Assembly: GCA_937889015.1 (NCBI GenBank)
Contig: CALARR010000160.1
Coordinates: 1 to 22,368, forward strand
DNA length: 22,368 nt
Source of the DNA: an uncultured Planctomycetales bacterium
Lineage (GTDB): Bacteria; Planctomycetota; Planctomycetia; Pirellulales; Thermoguttaceae
Direction of reading: 5' to 3'
The notes beneath the pieces are model-generated. The model searched no databases, was not told the origin of the DNA, and saw only the letters and a list, made by a program, of their open reading frames with translations. Each line of letters begins with the position of its first letter. The first letter of the stretch is position 1. This document shows, in pieces, positions 15,257 through 22,165 of the stretch. A program made the translations under genes and the position numbers.

Positions 15257-17359
15257 TCACTTCTGCAGCAGCACGCCTTGGTGTCCACAGGGGACGATGA
15301 CCTTGCCCTTGTGGAAGACGGCGAGGTCCGGATTGCCCGAAACCTTCCAGTCCTTGATGAACTTCGGCTCCTCCGGGTTCTTGAAATCCCACAGACCGAT
15401 TTGGCGGTAGATGCGGCTGGTGAGGACGACGAGGCCCTCCTCCGACGCGCGCGGGATACCGCTGAAGCAATTGCCGGGGAACTTCTTCGTCGTCCACAGA
15501 GAACCGTCGGCCGGATCGCACTGGCCTGGATCGAGGAAGAGATATTCCCGGCCTCTCGTCGCCAGCGCCTTGTTCTCCGAGAACCGGCAGATGCCGTTCG
15601 AGAGGGAAATGCGGTTCTTGTCGGTGGAATGCACCGTCGGCTTCGCGTCGAGGTCGATCCAACGGACGCACGAATTGGCTGCGTTGAACGCGAGCCAACG
15701 TCCGCCGGCCACGGGCGCGTCCATGAGGTACTTGTCCCAGCCGGGACAGCCGCCCACCTTTACGAGCGGTCTTTCCGCGTTCAGGTCCTTCTCGTCGAAG
15801 ACCGACACGCCGCCGCGGCGCGTGGAGAGCACGACGAATCCGGGACGCGGCTTCCACACGCACAGCGCGGGATCCCGCATGTCGTCCAGCCACTTCCGCC
15901 GCGCGACTTCGCGGAAGGAAGCCACGCCGTCCATTTCGTAGACGGCCCAGCCCTCAAGTCCTTCCGCCGTGTAGAGGCGGTTGCCCTCCACCTGCACGTC
16001 GAACACGGTCGGATGCCCGGCGAGCTCACCGATCTTGTCGAACCCGCCCTCGGGCCTGATCTTCAGCACGTGCAGGCCCGCGTCGCCGCATGCGGCGTAG
16101 ACGAAGGCGCTCTCGCGGGTTCCGGCCTCCGTGCCGCAGCGCAGCGCCACCGCGCGCGCCTGGCCCGGTTTCGCGGGCTTCCACACGTAGAACTCCTTCT
16201 CGTCCGTGGGATACGGCTCGCGGAAGTCGGCGTTCTTCGGCGGTTCGCCCTGCCGGAACGTCTCCTTCGCCGCCCCCTTCGCGGGGATCGCCTGGACGCC
16301 GCAGCCCAGACCCGCCACGTACACGCAGCCGTCCCCCACGGCGATCGAGCCAATCGAGCAGCTCGGCCATTCGGGATGGTCCGCCATGGGGAATGTCCAG
16401 CGGTCGAGCATCTTTGGCTTCGCCGGATCGGAACAGTCCACCGCGAAGATGCCGTTGTGCGTCTGGGCGGCGAAGACGATGTCCGAACTGGCGCTCGTGC
16501 GCGGCGTCCACATGTCGAGCCCGCGCGCGTAGAACGGCGGGTAGTCGACGCGTCCGACGCGCTTCGGATCGGCCGGATCGGAAATGTCGAAGATGTCGAC
16601 GCCGTGTCCGCACCCGGACCCCGCGTCGACCTTGCCGAACTTGCGGAGCTCCGGCGTGTCCACGGACTTGTAGGTGAGCGTGGAGAGGTCGCGGTTCTTC
16701 GCGTGGTGGCCCGTGGCCGCGTAGAGGTACCTGCCCTTCAGCCATACGCCGTCGCCGAAGCCGTAGAGGTCCACATGCGCGACCTGGCGGATGTTCCTCA
16801 TGTCGCGCGCGTCGAACACAGTGAGCTTGCCCGTGCCCCAGTCGCCGGAATAGACGTAGCCGTCGCGGTACTTGACGCTCTGACTCTCGTCCGTCTTCCG
16901 CATCGCGATGTGCGCGGGATGGTCCGGATCCGAGACGTCGATGAACTCCACGCCGTTCTGGCGCTGGCCGAGGAACGCCACGCTGCCCGCCACGTCCACG
17001 CCTGTGGCGAGCTCGCAGCAGTCGAAGCGGGACCGGATGCGCGGCTTGTGCGGATCCGTGGCGTCCACGACCCAGAACCCGGACTCGCGGGTCGCCACGT
17101 ACGCCATGCCCTTCTGGGACGCCACCTGGCGGATGGCGCCGAAGCCGGAGACGCTCCCGAGCTTCCTCGGCTTGAGCGGCTCCTTCACGTCGTAGACGAC
17201 GAGCCGCTGCGCGCAGCCCGCGTAGAGCACGTTTCCTTCAAGGCAGAGCGCCATCGCCTCGTCGCCCGCGCCGTCCACCTTCACGGGCGGCCCGAACACG
17301 TCGCCGCCGAGTGCAACCGCCCCGAACCCCACCGCCGCCAGAAATGCGATTGTCTTCAC
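15257..17359 (-). CDS. Secreted LVIVD-repeat beta-propeller protein
   Basis: A 700-residue exported protein with a signal peptide (VKTIAFLAAVGFGAVALGG) followed by LVIVD-type blades. Blade ends are visible as VVYDVKEPLKPRKLG, FWVVDATDPHKPRI, FIDVSDPDHPAHI, IFDISDPADPKRVG and AVDCSDPAKPKMLD; weaker copies continue to the end (LWDFKNPEEPKFI). Such propellers are common surface proteins of the PVC and Bacteroidetes groups; ligands are unknown. The GTG at 17357-17359 is chosen because AAGGAG sits five bases upstream and the signal peptide starts there; the frame is open to 17440. A broken oxidoreductase tail lies just upstream in the same direction, suggesting both came in one segment. No terminator is seen downstream. 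Confidence 0.85.
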   Translation of the reverse strand: MKTIAFLAAVGFGAVALGGDVFGPPVKVDGAGDEAMALCLEGNVLYAGCAQRLVVYDVKEPLKPRKLGSVSGFGAIRQVASQKGMAYVATRESGFWVVDATDPHKPRIRSRFDCCELATGVDVAGSVAFLGQRQNGVEFIDVSDPDHPAHIAMRKTDESQSVKYRDGYVYSGDWGTGKLTVFDARDMRNIRQVAHVDLYGFGDGVWLKGRYLYAATGHHAKNRDLSTLTYKSVDTPELRKFGKVDAGSGCGHGVDIFDISDPADPKRVGRVDYPPFYARGLDMWTPRTSASSDIVFAAQTHNGIFAVDCSDPAKPKMLDRWTFPMADHPEWPSCSIGSIAVGDGCVYVAGLGCGVQAIPAKGAAKETFRQGEPPKNADFREPYPTDEKEFYVWKPAKPGQARAVALRCGTEAGTRESAFVYAACGDAGLHVLKIRPEGGFDKIGELAGHPTVFDVQVEGNRLYTAEGLEGWAVYEMDGVASFREVARRKWLDDMRDPALCVWKPRPGFVVLSTRRGGVSVFDEKDLNAERPLVKVGGCPGWDKYLMDAPVAGGRWLAFNAANSCVRWIDLDAKPTVHSTDKNRISLSNGICRFSENKALATRGREYLFLDPGQCDPADGSLWTTKKFPGNCFSGIPRASEEGLVVLTSRIYRQIGLWDFKNPEEPKFIKDWKVSGNPDLAVFHKGKVIVPCGHQGVLLQK

Positions 17360-17467
17360 ATTCACTCCTTGATTGGCCCTCAGATAACTAGTGCCGCCAG
17401 GGCGACCAACGGGAGCCCCGTTTCTCCGCACAAACGCCACCCTCGTGTTGCATTCCTCTTCTGAACA

Positions 17468-17608
17468 TCAATAGGTTGCGCGCCGGTCCCCGGCGCACGC
17501 GTCCCTGCAGCTCCGCTCGATCAGGCCGACGGACTTCCACGCCTCGCGTCCGTCGATCGGGTACGGCGCGCCGCTGCGCACGACGGACAGGAATTCTGAT
17601 TCCCGCAT
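17468..17608 (-). pseudogene. C-terminal remnant of a Gfo/Idh/MocA-family oxidoreductase
   Basis: The minus-strand frame from 17608 to a TGA at 17468-17470 encodes 46 residues including EFLSVVRSGAPYPIDGREAW and KSVGLIERSCRDA, the typical C-terminal end of Gfo/Idh/MocA sugar dehydrogenases. A TAG stop lies in frame five codons upstream of the first ATG, and no Rossmann domain precedes it. About 300 residues are missing, so this is a truncated gene. The break falls near 17610, close to the long inverted repeat at 17650-17693. Confidence 0.7.
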
Positions 17609-17649
17609 ACCGTATTGAGTCTAACCGGGGAAGCCTGGTGGAACAAGGC

Positions 17650-17693
17650 GTTGAGCGGGAGTGGGCGATCATGGCCGCCCACTTCCCCTCAAC
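17650..17693. repeat. Long perfect-loop inverted repeat
   Basis: GTTGAG-c-GGGAGTGGGCG (17650-17667) pairs with CGCCCACT-t-CCCCTCAAC (17676-17693) around an 8-base loop: 17 pairs with one internal mismatch. No T tract follows on either strand. It marks the junction upstream of the truncated oxidoreductase remnant and could be a REP/MITE-type element. Confidence 0.7.
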
Positions 17694-17728
17694 ACCGGGC
17701 ACCTTCGGAGAACGGGGAAGTTATGGGG

Positions 17729-18157
17729 TCAGGCCGTCGTTAGCATAATGATCTTTGCTGGCCGCGCCACTGCAAGCTGGACGGCCCTGTTCCGGCCGAA
17801 CCGGAAGGGCCGCAGCCCGCGGCGCTGTCCCACATCAGATAGAGGCGAGGTGCCGGTGGTGCGAGTGCCGTTTGCAGACGCCCACCCGGCTGTTCGAGCG
17901 AGGAGGCGATGAAACGTCGATGCCGTCGCTCTCCGGACCTGGTGGACGCGTCCGGACATCACATGAACGTTGCGGTCGCCAGCCGTCCCGGCGTGAGCGA
18001 AACGGCGCATCAGATCGCCGGCGTGGTATCGCTGCAAGGCGTCGACCTGATCCAAGGGGTCGTTCGGCTCGATGCCGACCACGCCGTTGCCTTTCGTGAG
18101 CCACACTTCGCGGAATCTCTGGAGAAGAGTGTCCTTCAGTAGTTCAGGGAGCACCAC
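17729..18157 (-). CDS. Doubtful hypothetical ORF (142 codons)
   Basis: A minus-strand frame starting at GTG with GGAG about seven bases upstream (GGAGTTCGGG). The first half (LPELLKDTLLQRFREVWLTK, IEPNDPLDQVDALQRYHAGD) looks protein-like; the second half is Arg/Thr-rich and resembles random translation. I recognise no family. It could be a truncated gene whose 3' part has been replaced, or chance coding in GC-rich DNA. Confidence 0.25.
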   Translation of the reverse strand: MVLPELLKDTLLQRFREVWLTKGNGVVGIEPNDPLDQVDALQRYHAGDLMRRFAHAGTAGDRNVHVMSGRVHQVRRATASTFHRLLARTAGWASANGTRTTGTSPLSDVGQRRGLRPFRFGRNRAVQLAVARPAKIIMLTTA

Positions 18158-18177
18158 CCCGAACTCCTATAGGTTGC

Positions 18178-18301
18178 CAAGAATTGTGTCTCAAGCTGCC
18201 CCGCTGGCCAGCTCTTGTGTCTCAATCTTGACAGCTTCTGTGTCCCGCGTCGCCGTAAGTCCTTGAATTCCGGCGTTGGTTTCGACAGCTCTTGTGTCCG
18301 C
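18178..18301. repeat. Four spaced copies of a CAGCTCTTGTGTC-like motif
   Basis: Direct copies occur at 18178-18196 (AAGAATTGTGTCTCAAG), 18208-18227 (CAGCTCTTGTGTCTCAATC), 18230-18247 (GACAGCTTCTGTGTCCCG) and 18284-18301 (GACAGCTCTTGTGTCCGC). Spaced direct repeats of this kind are typical of transposase-binding sites at insertion-sequence ends, but no transposase gene is present here. Confidence 0.55.
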
Positions 18302-18580
18302 CACCATTGCGGCGCGCGACACGATCGCTGAAAATCGAACGCAGAAGAGCTCGATTTGTCGTGACAGGCAACTCAGTTGCCGGCCGGGACACGGTGGCTC
18401 CTGCCAGCCCGCCGATCATTCTCAGCGGGAGGATTTGCCGGGGATGTGAACCCCTGCTTGAAACGCATTTCACCCCGGGATAGACTGCGGGCATCTCCGC
18501 CGGTCGCCAGCTGTCTGCGGGAGGGGCTGCGAGCAGAAGTCACTCTCTTGCGCACCGGACGATGAGACAGACTATAAGAA

Positions 18581-18769
18581 CCTATCCCAGAACTACCCAA
18601 GCCACCTCGGGCGGCCCGGCAAGACTGATCTGCCGACAGGTTCTGGGACCGGCTCTATTGAGGTCCGCATTGCCAATGATCGTTCCGCGGCCGCGGGAGC
18701 CCTGGATTCCAGCCGACACGGCTGGAATCCGGACCGAATTGCGATCATTGACTGCGCCGGCATCAATAA
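18581..18769 (-). repeat. Nested inverted-repeat element overlapping the DUF4838 5' end
   Basis: Three inverted repeats nest or follow each other: TCCCAGAAC/GTTCTGGGA (18585-18593, 18640-18648), CAATGATCG/CGATCATTG (18674-18682, 18742-18750) and a perfect 12-bp hairpin GGATTCCAGCCG/CGGCTGGAATCC (18704-18715, 18719-18730). On the minus strand, 18769-18739 matches 21716-21746 of the plus strand at 28 of 31 positions. This looks like a non-autonomous mobile or REP-type element inserted at the gene start. Confidence 0.65.
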
Positions 18770-20724
18770 GACACACTCGCGCCGCTTACGCCACCGCTTT
18801 GCTGCTGGCCTGCACACTGCTGCACGCGGCTGTCACCGCGCGTTGCGCGGAGGGTGTCGCGCTGGTCGAGGCCGGCCAGGCGAAAGCCTGCATCGTCATC
18901 GGGTCGAAGGCCACGGAGGTTGAACGGTTCGCCGCCGAGGAACTTCAAGATTATGTTCGCCAGATGACGCTGGCCAGCGGCGCGAGCGACGGCGCCCAGT
19001 TGCCCATCCTGACCGCCGACGCCTCGCGACCGCCTGTTGCGTGCGAGATCCTGATTGGACGACCGGAAACCAACCCCGCGGTTGCCGAGATGCACCGGGA
19101 AAAGCGACTGCGGATCGACACTCCAGCGCTCGGTCCGGATGGTTACGTCATCAAGACCGTGACCACGATTGGCGGCGCGACGACGTTGCTGCTGACCGGC
19201 AGCCATGATCGCAGTTCGCTGTTTGCCGTTTACCACTTTCTTGAAATCTGCGGCGTGCGGTTCTTCGGTTATCGCGGGCGAAATGGCGAGCTTGTCCCGC
19301 GCGGGGCATCGCTCCAGGCGCCGCCGCTGGACCTCATCGAGAAACCGACCTTCCGCTATCGCTTTGTCAGCGACAACAATTACAACGCCGCCGACAAGAC
19401 CAAGCTCGTGAACGTCGCCGATTGGGCCGCGAAGAACCGCTGCAACGCCTTTATGCTGACACCCTCGCGCCCTGGCGAAACGTGGCAGGCGATTGCCCTG
19501 GACGAGGTCCGCAAGCGCGGGCTGATGATTGCGGGGCCCGGACATGTGCTGGCGCAGTTGACACCCGACAAGGCATTGTTCGCGACGCATCCGGAGTACT
19601 TTCCGCTGCTCAAGGACCAGCGCAACCCGGTATATTCTGAGAAGTGGGGTGGCGCGGCGGCGTTCTGCTGGTCGAACAACCATGCGATGCGGATCGTCGT
19701 CTCCAACGCGGTGAATTACCTAGCGCAGGCGCCGCTGCTCGATATCTTCGCCGTGTATCCCCCGGATGGCTCGCAGCACGGAGTGCAGTGCCAGTGTTCG
19801 GGCTGCGCGAAGCTCAGCATGAGCGACTGGTATCTCACGCTGATCAACAACATCGCGAGCGCTGCCGCCGTGGCCCGGCCGCGGCAGAAGTTCATGTGGA
19901 TTGCCTACAATGAATGCGGCGTCCCGCCTTCGCGCGTCCGGCCGTGGCAAAACGGGAAGAACTTCGTGTTGCTGTGGTGTAACGACATCCGGGAATTCCA
20001 CGCGCCGATGGACTCCGCGCCTAACCGCCACGCGGCGCGCTATCTCGACTGGAAACCACGACTCAAGACGATCAAGACCGACGGCGCACCGAATCCTGGC
20101 GACCGCGAACTCGCCGCGTGGCATCGCTGGCGCCGTTGGTCCGAGTTCCTGAAATCCAGCCACTACTCGGGCGAGGTCGTTCTTCTGGACTACTACAACC
20201 AGCACGTCGGCCAATCGCTGCGCGTGCCGATGTTGAGCTACTGTCAAAGCGGGCCGTGGCCGGACGGCGGCATGCAGAAGGATTTTCAGTTCTACGCCGC
20301 ACAGGGCATCGCCGGTTGGCAGAACTGCACCGATTACTACAACGACAACCCGAATCCGTATTGGAACCGCCTGAGCGCGCAGTTGCTTTGGAATCCCCAT
20401 GCTGACCTGGATGCCATGAACCAGGATTTCTACCGCCGCTTCTACGGTCCCGCCGGCGATTCGATGCGGGAGTACTTCGCCGCGCTGTGGCGCGAACTGG
20501 CGGTCGAGACCGTGACCACCGCTGACGCCCAGCGAGTGCAGCGACTGGAGAACCTGCTCTCCGCGGCCGACGCAGCCACTCCCCGGGCGGGAAGCCCGGA
20601 ACTGCGCGCAAGGCTCAAAGCCGCGCAGGAGTTTCACCGGCACTGCGCGAAAAGCAAGATAGATCTGATGCGGCAGTACTATCCAGACGGCACACCGATA
20701 GCCAACGAGGAGTCTGTCCGATGA
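18676..20724 (+). CDS. DUF4838 glycosidase-like secreted protein
   Basis: A protein of roughly 640-720 residues of the DUF4838 family, which carries an alpha-glucuronidase N-terminal-like domain and is counted among putative polysaccharide-degrading enzymes of the PVC and Bacteroidetes groups. Family traits are FAAEELQDYVRQMT, ILIGRP, SLFAVYHFLEICGVRFFGYR, the substrate-region KPTFRYRFVSDNN, WCNDIREFHAPM, YSGEVVLLDYYN and the late LSAQLLWNPHADLDAMNQDF. A signal-peptide core (YATALLLACTLLHAAVTARC) begins only near 18788, after the inverted-repeat element. The start is therefore unclear: ATG 18562, ATG 18676 (both in or before the element) or TTG 18799. The stop overlaps the next gene's ATG. 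Confidence 0.75.
   Translation: MIVPRPREPWIPADTAGIRTELRSLTAPASIRHTRAAYATALLLACTLLHAAVTARCAEGVALVEAGQAKACIVIGSKATEVERFAAEELQDYVRQMTLASGASDGAQLPILTADASRPPVACEILIGRPETNPAVAEMHREKRLRIDTPALGPDGYVIKTVTTIGGATTLLLTGSHDRSSLFAVYHFLEICGVRFFGYRGRNGELVPRGASLQAPPLDLIEKPTFRYRFVSDNNYNAADKTKLVNVADWAAKNRCNAFMLTPSRPGETWQAIALDEVRKRGLMIAGPGHVLAQLTPDKALFATHPEYFPLLKDQRNPVYSEKWGGAAAFCWSNNHAMRIVVSNAVNYLAQAPLLDIFAVYPPDGSQHGVQCQCSGCAKLSMSDWYLTLINNIASAAAVARPRQKFMWIAYNECGVPPSRVRPWQNGKNFVLLWCNDIREFHAPMDSAPNRHAARYLDWKPRLKTIKTDGAPNPGDRELAAWHRWRRWSEFLKSSHYSGEVVLLDYYNQHVGQSLRVPMLSYCQSGPWPDGGMQKDFQFYAAQGIAGWQNCTDYYNDNPNPYWNRLSAQLLWNPHADLDAMNQDFYRRFYGPAGDSMREYFAALWRELAVETVTTADAQRVQRLENLLSAADAATPRAGSPELRARLKAAQEFHRHCAKSKIDLMRQYYPDGTPIANEESVR
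18704..18730. repeat. Perfect 12-bp hairpin within the repeat element
   Basis: GGATTCCAGCCG, loop ACA, CGGCTGGAATCC. It is the variable hairpin that follows the 31-bp conserved sequence of this element when read on the minus strand. Confidence 0.8.
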
Positions 20725-21719
20725 TGAAACTTCTCCGATCCAGTTCGCGCGTGACCATGGCGGTTCTGCTGCTGGCCCTGTTGGCGCACAATCCCTTGGC
20801 CGCAGCGCAACCGGACGCCGCCGCCCCGGGCAATGCGCAGACGCCGCCGGTCCAGGGACAACGCGTGTTCACCTGCGGCCACAGTTTTCATGTCTTCGTC
20901 TATCGCCTGGTAAGCGAGATGGCCAAGGCCGCCGGCATCCACGATCATCAAAATGCCGGCCTGTCCGCCATTGGCGGCTCGCGCGTGATCCAGCACTGGG
21001 ACGTGCCGGACGAGAAGAACCAGGCCAAGGCCGCCCTCCGCGCTGGCCAGGTCGACGTGCTCACGCTCGCGCCCATCTGGCTGCCCGACCAAGGCATCGA
21101 CAACTTCGCGCAGCTCTGTTCTGAGCACGCCCCGGGCGTTCGCATCACCGTGCAAGAGTTCTGGCTACCGAACGACACCTACGAACCGGTCTACCCTCTC
21201 GATACGCGCAAACCGGTGGACCACAACGCCACGGACCTCAAAGAGCTGCAGAAGAGCCAGGCCCGCTACCTGCAAGACTTGGGAGACTACGTCCGCGGCA
21301 TCAACCGCAGGCTGGGCAAGGACCTTCTGTGCGTGGTGCCGGTCGGCCAGGCCGCCCTGGCCTTGCGCGAGAAGATCGCGGCCAATCAGGCGCCCGGACT
21401 GAAAATGCAGTGGGACCTGTTTCGCGATCCCTGGGGCCACGCCCAGGCGCCGCTCATGGTGTTGTCGGGCTACTGCCATTTCGCGGTGATCTATCGCCGC
21501 AGTCCCGTCGGGCTGCCGCCGCCGGATTTGCTGCGCAACTATCGCCGCATCGTTTCCGACGTTCGCTTGCGCAAGCCCGGCTGGCGGCCTTCGCCCGAGG
21601 AACTGCAGCAGGCGGAGAGCTTGACCAGCCAGGAGCAGGAGGACTTGAATCGCCTGCTGCAGCAACTGGCCTGGGACGCGGTCGCGCGTCATCCGCTAAG
21701 CGGGGTCGCGCCGCGTTAG
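20721..21719 (+). CDS. Secreted SGNH-like hydrolase-family protein of planctomycete type
   Basis: A 332-residue exported protein: signal peptide at about 1-29 (MAVLLLALLAHNPLAAA), then a Rossmann-like domain. VFTCGHSFHVFVYR (49-62) resembles the SGNH block I with Ser55; IGGSRVI (84-90) could be the glycine block, and DPWGHAQAPLMVLSGYCHFA (236-255) supplies a late Asp/His pair as in SGNH esterases. No convincing Asn block was found, so activity is uncertain. The ATG overlaps the DUF4838 stop (ATGA), with GAGGAG eight bases upstream, indicating translational coupling. An ATG three bases later is an equal alternative. The pairing suggests deacylation of a polysaccharide attacked by the DUF4838 enzyme, which is inference. 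Confidence 0.75.
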   Translation: MMKLLRSSSRVTMAVLLLALLAHNPLAAAQPDAAAPGNAQTPPVQGQRVFTCGHSFHVFVYRLVSEMAKAAGIHDHQNAGLSAIGGSRVIQHWDVPDEKNQAKAALRAGQVDVLTLAPIWLPDQGIDNFAQLCSEHAPGVRITVQEFWLPNDTYEPVYPLDTRKPVDHNATDLKELQKSQARYLQDLGDYVRGINRRLGKDLLCVVPVGQAALALREKIAANQAPGLKMQWDLFRDPWGHAQAPLMVLSGYCHFAVIYRRSPVGLPPPDLLRNYRRIVSDVRLRKPGWRPSPEELQQAESLTSQEQEDLNRLLQQLAWDAVARHPLSGVAPR

Positions 21720-21777
21720 TGATGCCGGCGCAGTCCATGATCGCAGTCGTTCTTTTCTGGGAACGTTGTGTTCCAGA
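21716..21777 (+). repeat. Second copy of the 31-bp core plus hairpin element
   Basis: 21716-21746 repeats the sequence seen on the minus strand at 18769-18739 (28 of 31 identical; shared central stretch TGATGCCGGCGCAGTC). It begins on the stop codon of the SGNH-like gene. A different hairpin follows: TCTGG-g-AAC (21756-21764), loop GTTGT, GTTCCAGA (21770-21777). Confidence 0.7.
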
Positions 21778-22165
21778 GTTCTGCGCGCGTGGGGAAAGAA
21801 GACGCCTCCGTCTCGCAGTCCTTGCGTTCCGTGTGAGGTACCCAAACCCGATTCCACACGCGGAGCGTGAGGAGTACGGAATGCGGAGATCGACAACAGA
21901 GGATTGCCGTCCCGAAGGCAGTCGATTATCGTGAGTTGCTCGCGTACGGAAATGCGAGTGGCTCACAAAGATGTTTGCAGGTGGCCACGAGTTGTGTTAA
22001 GCTCACGGTCGTGTTGAGGGTATCTCAAGAGCCACACTGAGTGCTGGTATCCAGAAGAGCCCGTCACCGGAGTCGTTCCGGCGGCGGGCTCTTTTTTTAT
22101 TGCGCGTTCGGTATCGCCCGAAAGCCGATGGACCAGCGTTTCCGGAGAGAAGAAGAGAACTGATC
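21720..22165. other. Gap before the Cys-rich gene
   Basis: 446 bases without a recognisable gene. It holds the 31-bp repeat with hairpin at its left end and a strong intrinsic terminator at 22056-22098. A weak promoter-like pair, TTTGCA then TTAAGC 17 bases later, lies near 21973-22001. Between them nothing coding is evident. Confidence 0.5.
22056..22098 (+). terminator. Strong intrinsic terminator upstream of the Cys-rich gene
   Basis: AGAGCCCG (22056-22063) pairs with CGGGCTCT (22085-22092), with an inner stem CCGGA/TCCGG (22067-22071, 22077-22081), followed by a run of seven T (22092-22098). It is 336 bases past the nearest upstream stop and 68 bases before the Cys-rich ATG, so it may end the DUF4838/SGNH transcript, a small RNA, or act as an attenuator of the next gene. 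Confidence 0.88.

Larger units (their letters stand above)
17609..18561. other. Repeat-rich, apparently degraded intergenic DNA
   Basis: Nearly 1 kb with no recognisable protein family on either strand. It contains a long inverted repeat (17650-17693), a doubtful 142-codon minus-strand frame (17729-18157), four copies of a TTGTGTC-containing motif (18178-18301) and small hairpins such as AAATCGA/TCGATTT near 18335-18360. It looks like a graveyard of mobile-element ends. Confidence 0.5.

Noticed and set aside
15218..17464. Plus-strand open frame of 748 codons opposite the LVIVD gene
   Set aside because: Antisense shadow: His/Arg/Val-rich, no recognisable domain, while the minus strand has a signal peptide, ribosome site and LVIVD blades.
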